A program made the translations under genes and the position numbers. A stretch of 11,665 nt of DNA from Chloroflexota bacterium (GTDB lineage: Bacteria; Chloroflexota; Anaerolineae; B4-G1; SLSP01), in contig JAKJAE010000064.1 in the NCBI GenBank assembly GCA_022707665.1, forward strand, positions 1 to 11,665, written 5' to 3'. Positions 1 through 7,500 of the stretch are shown in pieces. Within the stretch, counting starts at the first letter, position 1. Every line of letters begins with the position of its first letter. The notes below the pieces were generated by a model, which made no database searches, had not been told where the DNA came from, and was given only the letters and a program-made list of their open reading frames with translations.

Positions 1-297
1 GATTCGAGCCGTCAGCGCTGCGGCGAAAGCGTCACGATCGACAGCGAGAGCACTGCCCGCGGGAAGACGGTGCGCGTCGGCGACAGCTACAACGAGTGAA
101 GCCAGCCGGCGGAGCTCTTCCTTGAGCAGACCCGGTGCGCGACCTACAAGGTCGGAGCCCAGTGAGTTGGAGCAGACGAGCTCGCCTAGCGCGCCACCCG
201 TGTGGGCCGGCGTCATCCTGTGGGGGCGCATCTCATAGAGACGGACCTCTGCTCCCAACCGTGCCGACTGCCAGGCTGCCTCGCAACCAGAAACGCT
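1..297 (-). pseudogene. trmFO: trmFO N-terminal region, 5'-degraded and cut by the window edge
   Basis: Reading leftward from 297, 99 codons stay open to the window edge. They match the N-terminal part of TrmFO (Gid), the FAD enzyme that uses methylenetetrahydrofolate to make m5U54 in the tRNA T-loop. Recognisable stretches are [19 protein letters not shown], the conserved ELVCSNSL motif (its Cys is implicated in catalysis), [10 protein letters not shown], and [12 protein letters not shown]. Intact family members begin about 12 residues before GCEAA with a start codon and a GxGLAG FAD-binding loop. Here the frame meets TGA at 298-300, and no ATG, GTG or TTG precedes GCEAAWQ. In-frame codons beyond that stop read VATA, a weak echo of the lost beta strand. 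The first in-frame ATG (229-231) would omit the FAD loop. The DUF2007-like gene upstream ends at 309 on the same strand but in a different frame. Family identity is firm. Whether the 5' end is a real lesion or a sequence error is open. Confidence 0.82.
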
Positions 298-308
298 TCA
301 CGCCGTAG

Positions 309-623
309 CTACCCTTCGCTGGCCGTATCAGTCGATTCGTCGTCCCACGTGTCGGCCCAGGTACCGTTGCCCTCATCTGAGGCCTCGGCTGCTGGCTCCG
401 CGGCGAGCAGGTCGCGCGCTTCCTGCTCCCAGTTGGCGGGAACCTGCACTTCGACACGCCCCAGGCCATCGATGATGAGACCGATCGCCGGACCAGCAGC
501 CTCGTATCTGAGCAGGGTGGGGATCCCGGCGCTCTCGAGAAGACCGCGTATCACGTTGGCGCGCAGCATCCCATAGGTCACTTCGATCGTGACGAGCTTG
601 ACGTCGTTAGGTTCGTGATCCAT
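309..623 (-). CDS. DUF2007-like small protein (putative signal-transducing domain)
   Basis: A 104-residue protein. The start at 621-623 was chosen because a perfect AAGGAGG lies 7 bases upstream; longer in-frame versions would begin inside the promoter region. Residues 10-74 have the DUF2007 pattern: a beta strand (VTIEV), a helix with the ANVIRGLLESAGIP signature, then GLGRVEVQVPANWEQEARDLL. Residues 75-104 form an acidic tail rich in Glu, Asp, Ala and Thr. No signal peptide or membrane segment is visible. DUF2007 proteins are small ferredoxin-like-fold proteins annotated as putative signal transducers; no reaction is established. The gene is transcribed divergently from the hypothetical operon to its right and sits immediately upstream of the broken trmFO, so the two may once have been cotranscribed. 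The acidic tail occupies the place where the trmFO 5' end would be expected, which may mean the end of this gene is not original. Confidence 0.8.
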   Translation of the reverse strand: MDHEPNDVKLVTIEVTYGMLRANVIRGLLESAGIPTLLRYEAAGPAIGLIIDGLGRVEVQVPANWEQEARDLLAAEPAAEASDEGNGTWADTWDDESTDTASEG

Positions 624-653
624 AGCTAGCCTCCTTGGGACCCTGTCCACTTG

Positions 654-680
654 AGTGTAACACAGGTTGGGATTTGTCAA
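654..680 (-). promoter_or_regulatory. Putative sigma70-type promoter of the DUF2007-like gene
   Basis: On the minus strand a perfect -35 TTGACA (680-675) is followed after 15 bases by TACACT (659-654), which is preceded by TG in the extended -10 arrangement. Transcription would start near 646, leaving a short leader with the AAGGAGG site. The 15-base spacing is short, which lowers confidence. The -35 shares its bases with the -35 of the divergent plus-strand promoter. Confidence 0.5.
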
Positions 681-702
681 CGTGGTTTAACGCTGGTATA
701 AT
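674..702 (+). promoter_or_regulatory. Sigma70-type promoter of the hypothetical-protein/tRNA operon
   Basis: TTGTCA (674-679) and a perfect TATAAT (697-702) are separated by the ideal 17 bases, so transcription should begin near 709. This also argues that translation of the downstream gene starts after this point and not at the in-frame ATG at 635, which lies upstream of the promoter. Confidence 0.75.
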
Positions 703-763
703 ACCCTCTGGTTCACGAAACCTACGCCCCGTGCAGGGTCACGGGTACTGGATTGCGAGGCAT

Positions 764-2329
764 ATGAGCAGGAGTGGGACGTTGGGCAACGATCAGTACT
801 GGGAGCAGTTCGCCGTTCAGCCATCGGATCTGGAGTACCTCGCCAACTTTCTCGTAGAGAGCGAACGTCCGCAGACGCTGGAAGAGCTTGCCACTGAGCT
901 TACGCGTTACCGACATGCGCAGATCACGCAGGTACTGGATGCCACGCTGTCACAGGGGCGGATCTACCGGCCAGGTGAGGCCTATGCAGTGGGTGAGAGT
1001 GTCCTATTTGCGCACCTGGGCAACAGCACGGGCCGCGTCGTAGCCACGCGCTCTGGGCACAATCCGGAGTACGAGCCGTTCACGGTTGTACAGGTGAAGA
1101 TGGCCGAAGGAGACACGCGCGAGTATGCGGCCGAGCTTCAGCGTGAGCATCCGCTCAATGCGGCTTCGTACCTATCGGATGATGAGGTCACTGCTGACGA
1201 CGTCTATGAGGAGTACGGTGAGGAGATCCGAGCCGCCCTGCTTCGTGCACTGGAGACGAGTGCGCAGTTCGTCAGCGTCGCACACCGTTGGTTTGTGCGG
1301 GCACTCATGACCGATGTGTCGCCTGGTCAGGTGAACATCGCTGAGGCGATGCTCGATATGGCCGGCGGCGGCCCGATGCGAACGGAGGATCTGCTGCAGG
1401 AGATCGACCTGCCGGACGAGATATCCGCGCCCCTGCAGACGTTCTCCTTGGAGCACGCTCTGTTGCGTGATCGGCGGTTCGATGATGTGGGGCCCTCTGG
1501 ATATGCGCTCTGGTATCTGCGGAGCCATGAGCCTCGCGAGGTGCTGGAGACACCGAGGCTTCTACACTATGTCCCGGCCTCGCATAGTCGGAAGGTGCTT
1601 GATAGCGTGATGCTCTCTCTGGAGACGCAGGTCGCGGATGAGTGGTCCGAGCTGGCGACAGTGGAGACCTCCGATGCGCCTGTGACTCTGGTGCTCACTT
1701 ACCCACACTGGCGCAGCGGAACGTTGCCGTTGGCGCCGCACGTGAAGAGACTCTTCCCGACTGCAAGGATCACCGACCGTATCCGGTTCACCTTTGTGGA
1801 CGACACTGCAGGTAAGGAGTTCCCTGGATGGGTCGTGCAGAGTGGGCGCTACGTCTACGGGCTCGAGGCCTGGTACAAAGCCAAGCAGGCATTTGTGGGC
1901 ACGTACATCGACCTGCGGCGGGGAGACGAGCCGGGCGTCGTCAGGATCGGGGTGCGTCCCATCAGATCGCAGCGACGCGAGTGGTTGCGGACTGTGACAG
2001 TCGATGGTGACCAGTTGGTGTTTGAGGTAACGCGAGTGCCGGCGGCGTGTGAGTACGACGAGTTGGCGGCCGTTGCGGTGACGGATGTCGCCGCCGTTGA
2101 CGCGCTTCGGGAGCGTTACGACCGAATGTCACTTGAGTCATTGTTGGAGCGCGCCTTTGGCGGGCTAGCCGGTTTGAGCCTCCAGCGGGCAGTTCACGCG
2201 ATGACGTTGTACAGCGTACTTAACCTGATGCGCCGGGTGCCGCCTGCGCCGATGCTAGCTACTCTGGCGACGTCGCCGCGCTATGTATCGCTGGGTGACA
2301 ACTACTGGGCCTACCAAGGGGGAGATTGA
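764..2329 (+). CDS. Uncharacterised protein with putative winged-helix segments
   Basis: A 521-residue protein of no known function to me; proteins of this type look familiar from Chloroflexota genomes. The ATG at 764 is the first one downstream of the promoter and has a close GAGG. A TTG at 782 has a better-spaced AGGAG and is a real alternative. Visible pieces are: residues 20-70, a helical, winged-helix-like segment (LEYLANFLVES..., TLEELATELTRY); 72-125, a beta-rich barrel-like segment (YAVGESVLF, GRVVATRSGHNPEY); 195-252, a segment resembling the HARE-HTH/RpoE-type winged helix (LEHALLRDRRFDDVGPSGY, ALWYL); and near the C-terminus a similar ending (SPRYVSLGDNYWAYQ). There is no signal peptide and no membrane helix, so it is probably cytoplasmic and possibly nucleic-acid binding. 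Its stop codon overlaps the start of the next gene by one base, indicating coupled translation and a shared job. No catalytic motif was recognised. Confidence 0.85.
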   Translation: MSRSGTLGNDQYWEQFAVQPSDLEYLANFLVESERPQTLEELATELTRYRHAQITQVLDATLSQGRIYRPGEAYAVGESVLFAHLGNSTGRVVATRSGHNPEYEPFTVVQVKMAEGDTREYAAELQREHPLNAASYLSDDEVTADDVYEEYGEEIRAALLRALETSAQFVSVAHRWFVRALMTDVSPGQVNIAEAMLDMAGGGPMRTEDLLQEIDLPDEISAPLQTFSLEHALLRDRRFDDVGPSGYALWYLRSHEPREVLETPRLLHYVPASHSRKVLDSVMLSLETQVADEWSELATVETSDAPVTLVLTYPHWRSGTLPLAPHVKRLFPTARITDRIRFTFVDDTAGKEFPGWVVQSGRYVYGLEAWYKAKQAFVGTYIDLRRGDEPGVVRIGVRPIRSQRREWLRTVTVDGDQLVFEVTRVPAACEYDELAAVAVTDVAAVDALRERYDRMSLESLLERAFGGLAGLSLQRAVHAMTLYSVLNLMRRVPPAPMLATLATSPRYVSLGDNYWAYQGGD

Positions 2330-2784
2330 TGGCTGTACTTCCACCAGATCCTGCGCTTGCGCAGTTCATTAAACCGACGCTGGATACACCGTTCCACATC
2401 GATTATGCCTGGTGGGAAAAACAGGGCCTGGACATCAACATTAAGCTCGCCTCGCATCTCTGTCCGGAGCACCGTGAGGCGTTCGCCGGGCAAGCTATGG
2501 ACGACCAGATCGACTGGATCGACTGGACAACAGGTGAGGTGACTCGCGTTGACGGACTGCAGTACGTGATCACCAGTCATTGCAGCAAGGAGCCGGGTTA
2601 TCTTCTTCAGGCTCCTACGCTGGTCGAGGCCATCTTTCGGGCTTTTCTGGCCAATGCCAATCAGCCACTGTCGGCGCGAAAGCTGGCGTCGATGGTAGGG
2701 CACCAGCCCGATCAGGTGTTGCGCTTGTTATCGAGCCGTACGGTGCGACTGGGCTTGCGTCCGGTTCTTAAGGTCGGTTCGTGA
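2329..2784 (+). CDS. Uncharacterised protein coupled to the upstream gene
   Basis: A 151-residue protein. The ATG at 2329 overlaps the preceding TGA by one base, with GGGGGAG just upstream, so translation is probably coupled; a TTG one codon earlier is less likely. The N-terminal half (20-90) is aromatic and acidic (FHIDYAWWEKQG, DWIDWTTGEVTRVDGL). It holds two Cys/His pairs, HLCPEH (C45, H48) and SHC (H84, C85), which could form a metal site; that is an inference. Residues 97-147 look like a helix-turn-helix (LVEAIFRAFLANANQPLSAR followed by KLASMVGHQPDQVLRLLSSR). I recall similar small proteins from Chloroflexota but know no function. It has no secretion signal. A tRNA-Arg gene begins ten bases after the stop, so the two are probably cotranscribed. 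Confidence 0.82.
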   Translation: MAVLPPDPALAQFIKPTLDTPFHIDYAWWEKQGLDINIKLASHLCPEHREAFAGQAMDDQIDWIDWTTGEVTRVDGLQYVITSHCSKEPGYLLQAPTLVEAIFRAFLANANQPLSARKLASMVGHQPDQVLRLLSSRTVRLGLRPVLKVGS

Positions 2785-2794
2785 GGTAGACTAC

Positions 2795-2868
2795 GCCCCA
2801 GTAGCTCAAACGGATAGAGCGAGTGCCTTCTAAGCACAAGGTTAGAGGTTCAATTCCTCTCTGGGGTA
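2795..2868 (+). tRNA. tRNA-Arg (anticodon TCT)
   Basis: A complete 74-base cloverleaf. The acceptor stem is GCCCCAG/CTGGGGT with a G-T pair at 1:72, the D stem is GCTC/GAGC, the anticodon loop is CTTCTAA (anticodon TCT, reading AGA), and the T arm is AGAGG-TTCAATT-CCTCT. The discriminator base is A and CCA is not encoded. The outermost anticodon-stem pair (27:43) is an A-A mismatch; the other stems pair fully. No separate promoter is evident in the ten bases after the preceding CDS, so it is likely transcribed as the last part of that operon and processed out. Confidence 0.95.
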
Positions 2869-2887
2869 CTGCCACCCGCACTCAGAC

Positions 2888-2917
2888 CACTAGGCGCCGC
2901 GTAAGCGGCGCCTGGTG
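2888..2917. terminator. Strong hairpin after tRNA-Arg, possible terminator
   Basis: Arms AGGCGCCGC and GCGGCGCCT flank a GTAA loop. Unique bases to the left extend the stem to 13 pairs with one G-T (CAC pairs with GTG). It lies 19 bases after the tRNA and just beyond the 3' end of the anti-sigma gene on the other strand, so it could end transcription from both sides. No T-tract follows on either strand, so intrinsic termination is unproven. It could instead be a REP-like repeat element, since the core is duplicated at the right end of the window. Confidence 0.4.
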
Positions 2918-2967
2918 CGTGTCTGCGCGGTTGGTCGGGTCGCTCATCACCAGTAGGCCCAAGCTCT
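2891..2967 (+). repeat. 77-base direct repeat, internal copy
   Basis: These 77 bases are identical to 11589-11665, the last bases of the window. The bases before each copy differ (CAC here, CCG there), so the left boundary is sharp; the right boundary of the other copy cannot be seen. The repeat begins with the GGCGCC hairpin and ends two bases inside the anti-sigma stop codon. It starts 22 bases after the tRNA, so it is near the tRNA without overlapping it as a classic att site would. Confidence 0.93.
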
Positions 2968-3736
2968 ATCGAGTAGACTCTGCTATAGCCACCAATCTTG
3001 CCTCAGAACCTTCGGAGTCACTCGTGGACAAGGTGTACTCAACATCGTCCACCGTCCATATGAGCGTAATCACCTCCGGCCAAGCCCATTCGCGGCTGTC
3101 GTGATCCCAAGCTCCCCTGACGATCACAGCTGGCTGGCCGTTGATCTCGATCTCCCGGAAGCTGTCGGCGCCGACAAGTCGTCGGCCGCTTGGCGAACCA
3201 TCATCCTGGAGGGCGGAGCGGGCTGAGAACTCGATCCAGGTTTTCGGTTCGTCGGAGTTGGCCCACCGAATCTCGACGAATGGCCCGCCACCCAGGTCAG
3301 TCACCTTCACCTGCTCGTCCATGACCCAGTCATCGGGGACCTGGCTGGGAATGCCAAAGTCGAAAGGCACGGCGGTCCGCGCAGCTTGCAGCGACATGAG
3401 CTCAGGCTCAACGATCGTCGCATCGCTGGTATCGGGCGAGCGGTCGGTGATGGTCAGGTAGACATTCCCGATGGTCTCCTGAAGACTGGCAACGGCGGCG
3501 AGGAGCGGTGGAGAGGCCGCCACCAGCACCGCCAGTAAGGCAACGGGAGCCGCCGCGCTCCAGATCCAGCGCGGGATGCGCCACGACTGTCGCTGCGGCG
3601 ATACCGGGATGCTGCGGACTCGCGCCACCAGTGCGGACGAGGGATCCCGCTTCAGGCTCTGCAGACGGTGAGCCATCTCTGCATCGGCATCGCTGAGTCC
3701 CTTTTCCCAAGCATGACACGTCTGTTGGTTGCTCAT
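2966..3736 (-). CDS. Membrane anti-sigma factor-like protein (DUF4367-like C-terminus)
   Basis: A 256-residue protein with an ATG at 3736, supported by AAAGGAG four bases upstream. Residues 1-50 are a cytosolic, charged segment (without the HxxxCxxC zinc motif of many anti-sigma factors). Residues about 57-85 form one hydrophobic stretch (WIWSAAAPVALLAVLVAASP). The remainder would be outside the membrane and has the DUF4367 pattern: FDFGIPSQVPDDWVM, then EINGQPAVIVRGAWD, then ITLIWTVDDVEYTLST, ending in a LVAIAEST helix. It follows the ECF sigma gene on the same strand with a 53-base gap. That order is typical of a sigma factor and the membrane protein that holds it inactive. The target sigma is inferred from position only. 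The last two bases of its stop codon lie inside the 77-base repeat. Confidence 0.78.
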   Translation of the reverse strand: MSNQQTCHAWEKGLSDADAEMAHRLQSLKRDPSSALVARVRSIPVSPQRQSWRIPRWIWSAAAPVALLAVLVAASPPLLAAVASLQETIGNVYLTITDRSPDTSDATIVEPELMSLQAARTAVPFDFGIPSQVPDDWVMDEQVKVTDLGGGPFVEIRWANSDEPKTWIEFSARSALQDDGSPSGRRLVGADSFREIEINGQPAVIVRGAWDHDSREWAWPEVITLIWTVDDVEYTLSTSDSEGSEARLVAIAESTR

Positions 3737-3789
3737 TGAGCTCCTTTCTCTTTTGCATGTCGGGTCTACGGAACAGGTCTAGTGGCTAC

Positions 3790-4335
3790 TCATAGGGCGT
3801 CCTCCCATTGAAGGCGAAGCTTGCGGATCAAGCGATGCAATTCCGAGCCGACAGCCGTACTGCTCTTGCCCAGGACCTCCCCGATCTGGCCATTCGTCAG
3901 GCCCGCTCCATACTTCATGGCGATCAGTTCCTGATCGTGGGGAGTTAGATCCCTGATGAGCTGTCCAAGACGGCGTTGGTCTTCCACTTTGGCAGTGAGA
4001 GTGTCAGGGCCAGGCTGTGGACTGGGCACTTCCTCGTCTAGCTCGACCGTGCGACGACGCCCCCGGCTTCGGTACCAGTCGATCACCCTTCGTCGCGCGA
4101 TGGAGAAAAGCCACGTGGAGAATTGGGCCCGGCGACGATCGAAGCGGCGACGAGAACGCCAGGCACGCTCAAAGATATCGGCCGTTAGGTCTTCGGCCAC
4201 CATCGCATCACCCACCCGGTACAGACAGTAGTTGAACACGGCGTGGGTATGCTCACGGTAGAGCTGAGCAAAGGCATCCTCCTCGGATTCGGTAACGTGT
4301 GAGGTAGCTTTCGCGACGATCAGGTGATCCCTCAT
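3790..4335 (-). CDS. ECF-family RNA polymerase sigma factor
   Basis: A 181-residue protein. Residues 20-92 are sigma region 2 (AFAQLYREHTHAVFNYCLYR, then EDLTADIFERAWR, then FSTWLFSIARRRVIDWYR), which binds core polymerase and the -10 element. Residues 122-175 are region 4 (LIRDLTPHDQELIAMKYGAG, then IGEVLGKSSTAVGSELHRLI), a helix-turn-helix for the -35. Regions 1.1 and 3 are absent, as expected for ECF. The start at 4335 was chosen because GGGGGAAG lies just upstream; a longer TTG version would begin inside the likely promoter. The anti-sigma gene follows directly. dnaE2 ends 252 bases upstream on the same strand, so partial read-through is possible. The signal and regulon are unknown. Confidence 0.92.
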   Translation of the reverse strand: MRDHLIVAKATSHVTESEEDAFAQLYREHTHAVFNYCLYRVGDAMVAEDLTADIFERAWRSRRRFDRRRAQFSTWLFSIARRRVIDWYRSRGRRRTVELDEEVPSPQPGPDTLTAKVEDQRRLGQLIRDLTPHDQELIAMKYGAGLTNGQIGEVLGKSSTAVGSELHRLIRKLRLQWEDAL

Positions 4336-4587
4336 GGCTTCCCCCAGATGAGACTCCGTGAGCTCGGTCTGCAGAACGAGTAGTCTGTACATATATACGG
4401 TGGACGACGCCAAGCGTCACCATGATATGGACATCACGTGTGAGACGCGAGTTAGCTCTCGGCCCAGGGCACTCTGTGGCTCAAGGCCTGCTCGAACTCG
4501 TAATGGGCCTATCCAGGTCCTGCGTTCCAGGATTCGACTGAAGTCCCGTGATGCTCGCTAGAAGGTGGTTTTGCATCTGTTCGAGAG
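4336..4587. other. Intergenic region between dnaE2 and the sigma gene
   Basis: 252 bases without a credible gene. It contains the probable sigma-gene promoter near 4392-4420 and a weak five-pair hairpin (TCCTG/CAGGA, 4518-4532). I see no strong terminator with a T-tract after dnaE2, no tRNA cloverleaf and no repeat. Confidence 0.6.
4392..4420 (-). promoter_or_regulatory. Possible promoter of the sigma/anti-sigma operon
   Basis: On the minus strand GTGACG (4420-4415) is followed after 17 bases by TATATA (4397-4392). This would start transcription near 4385, about 50 bases before the chosen ATG. Each hexamer matches the consensus at four of six positions, so the call is weak. An ECF-type self-regulated promoter cannot be excluded. 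Confidence 0.35.
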
Positions 4588-7500
4588 CTAGACGGCCAAC
4601 ACCAGCACACGTTTTCCCAGGATGCTCATTGCGGCACCGTCGCGGCGTACCTCGCCTTCAACGAGGACAAAACGTGACATCACGGCCCGGCGATAGGTCT
4701 GGACAACCTCCGGGTAGAGCATAACGTTGACGATGCCGCTTCTGTCCTCGATGGCGAGGAAAGCCACACCGTTCGCCGTAGGGGGGCGCTGGCGCGCGAC
4801 AATGACGCCTCCGACGCGGATCTGTGTGCCGTCGGGCCAATGCGTGAGGTCGGCAACCGGCGTCGCGCCCATCTCCCGTAACTGGCTGCTCACCAGATCG
4901 GTGATGTGCCCTCCGGCGGTAACGCCCGTATAGGTCTGTTCCAGCCATAGCCGCTCGTGGCGAGGAATCGCCGTGAACGTAGGATCATCCCGCGGTGGAA
5001 GGTCCAGGGCAGGTGGGGCTGCGGCAGCTTCCAGTGCTGACTGCAGTTCCCACAAGAGCTGCCGGCGCGGGCGATTCCACCGGTCAAGCGCGCCAGCCAT
5101 GATGAGCGCTTCGACCGCTCGACGGCCCAACCCCGTGCGTTGACAGAGATCAACCAGCGACTGGAAGGGGCGTTGGCGGCGAGCTTCCACGATGGTCGCA
5201 CTTGCCTCCTCTCCCAGACCGCGCACGCTCTCCAGTCCCAACCTGATCGCTCCCTTTTTCTTGCTTGGACCCGGATCCGGGATTTGCTGGTTGTCTGGTT
5301 CCCAAACTCGCCGGTCCTCGGACTTGCCGGTGTTCCCAGGTTCGACGGTGGCCCCAACGTCTGAGGTATGCAGATCTACCCCACGGATCTCGACGCCATA
5401 GCGCCGCGCCTCAGAGACGACCACATGCACCGGGTAAAACCCCATCGGCTGGTGGCGCAGCAACCCCGCGAAAAACGCCGTGGGGTGATACCTGCGCAGC
5501 CATGCTGATTGATACGTGAGCACGGCAAAGGCGGCTGCGTGGCTCTTCGGGAAAGAATACCCGCCAAAGCTCACCAACTGCTCGAACACTTTCTCGGCGA
5601 TGGGCTCCGGGACCTGCAACTCTTGCGCTCCCCGTAGGAAACGCTCTCTGAATGGCAGGACCGCGGCCTCGCCCTGCTTGTTGCTGAGCGCCCTTCGCAG
5701 CTGGTCCCCCTCGCCCGGTGTGAATCCGGCCAGATCCTGTGCCACCTTGAGCACTTGCTCCTGGAAAACGATCACACCCAGCGTTTCCTCCAGTGCCGGT
5801 TTGAGCCGCGGGTGGAGATAGCGCACAGGCTCCACCCCTTGCCGACGCCGCAAATAAGGGCGCACCATGTTTCCCTGCAGTGGCCCGGGACGGATGAGCG
5901 AGATCTCGATGGTCAAATCACCAAAGGTTTGCGGTCTGAAGTTGGGTATCAGGCTGGCCTGGGCGCGGCTCTCGACCTGAAAGACGCCGACGGTCTCGCC
6001 CCGGCAGAGCATCGCGTAGACCTCAGGGTCGTCCGGCGCCAGTGCGTCCAGGTCCGGACGAGTCCCGATCAGTTGCCCCGCAATGGTCACTGCGTCCTCG
6101 ATCGCCGAAAGCATTCGCAATCCCAATATGTCGACCTTGACGATACCGGCTTCCTCCAACGCCTCTTTGTCCCACTGCACTACCGTCCTATCCGCCATTG
6201 TCGCCGGCTCAAGCGGGATCAGCGTGTCCAGCGGCGGCCCCGACAGGATCATCCCTCCGTTGTGGATGCCCAGATGGCGCGGCAAACCCTCCAACTGTGG
6301 CGCCAGCCGCAGCAAGTGTTCCAGGGGCCCTGGCCCAGCGCCAAAGGAGGCAGCCAGCGCTTCGGCCTCCCGCACACTCTCATCGTTGTGCACGTTCAAC
6401 ACGTCGGTAAGGCGCTCGACGAGTGCCGGCGGGAAGCCCAACACCCTGGCCGTGTCGCGCACAGCCGATCGCGACCTGAAGGTGACCAGCGTGCATGCCA
6501 TCGCCGCGTGGTCGCGCCCGTAGCGGTTGTAGACGTATTGGATCACCTCCTCGCGCCGGTCCGCTGCAAAGTCGATGTCGATGTCAGGTGTCTTGGAGCG
6601 CTCGGCGGACAGGAAGCGTTCGAAGACCAGGTCCGTGGCCACCGGATCGATGGGCGAGATGTTGAGCAGGTACGCCACCAACGAGTTGGCCGCGCTTCCC
6701 CGACCCTGGCAGCGGATGCCGCTGGACCTGGCGAAGTGGATGATGTCACCCACGATCAGGAAGTAGTTGCTGAGCTCGAGTTGGTTGATGATCCGCAGTT
6801 CCTTGTCTAACAGATCGCGGGGCGGGCGTTGAGTATAGCGGGCTTGTAGTGCCTGCTCGCACAGCCGGCGCAGGTAGACGGGGGCGCTATCGCCGTTGGG
6901 TGTCTCAAAGACGGGCAGGATCTGGTGCCCATCCGCCAGGAACGTTGCCGCCGAGGCGCATCGCGCAGCGATGTCTACCGTACTGGTAAGCGCCTGCGGG
7001 ATGTCGGCGAAACATTCGGACATCGTCTCCGACGAGTGAAAGCGGTACTCGTCGTTGGGGCGCAAGTGATCGCCGGTCTGATCGAGCGAGGCGTTCAGCT
7101 GAATGCACGTGAGAATATCGTGGACCTCGCGTTGTACCGGCTCCAGGTAGTGAACGTTCCCCGTGGCTACAACGCCCAATCCAAGCTGTAGCGCCAGCTC
7201 GTGCAGGTCACGGACCAGGTGCGCGTCACCGGGGTGGTAGTGGCGCTGGAGCTCGATGTAGTAGTGATGCGGACCGAAGATGCGGGCCATCTGCAATGCG
7301 GTGTCCAGCGCAAGCCGGGGCTCACCGGCCAGCAGCGCCCGGCTCACTGCGCCATGGCGGCATCCGGAAAGGGCGATCAGCCCGCAGTGATGGCCGGCGA
7401 GCAGGTCCGGTTCGAGGCGGGCAACGCCCTTGGGCCGGTTCAGGTGCGCCAGCGTAATAAGGTGCGAGAGATTGGCATAGCCCTCAGCAGTCTCGGCGAG

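Noticed and set aside
1..168. Plus-strand coding tail ending at TGA 97-99
   Set aside because: The minus strand of the same bases encodes conserved TrmFO motifs, which explains the open frame.
202..576. Plus-strand open frame of 124 codons
   Set aside because: It lies antisense to both the DUF2007-like gene and the TrmFO-encoding frame, has a Ser/Arg-rich shadow composition and no ribosome-binding site.
635..763. Upstream extension of the 521-residue hypothetical protein from ATG 635
   Set aside because: It contains the TTGTCA/TATAAT promoter at 674-702, so an mRNA from that promoter cannot include this start.
2869..2967. Classic tRNA-overlapping attachment site for an integrative element
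   Set aside because: The repeat starts 22 bases after the tRNA and shares no tRNA 3'-end sequence, and no integrase is present in the bracketed region.
4336..4413. N-terminal extension of the sigma factor from TTG 4413
   Set aside because: It adds 26 residues outside the sigma fold and begins upstream of the likely -10; ATG 4335 has a suitable ribosome-binding site.
4500..4560. A T-arm-like stretch near GTTCCAGGATTCGA suggesting a second tRNA
   Set aside because: No acceptor, D or anticodon stems can be drawn around it.
5755..6810. Long plus-strand open frame (351 codons) opposite dnaE2
   Set aside because: It is the antisense shadow of a highly conserved polymerase in GC-rich DNA, with low-complexity Arg/Gln/His composition.
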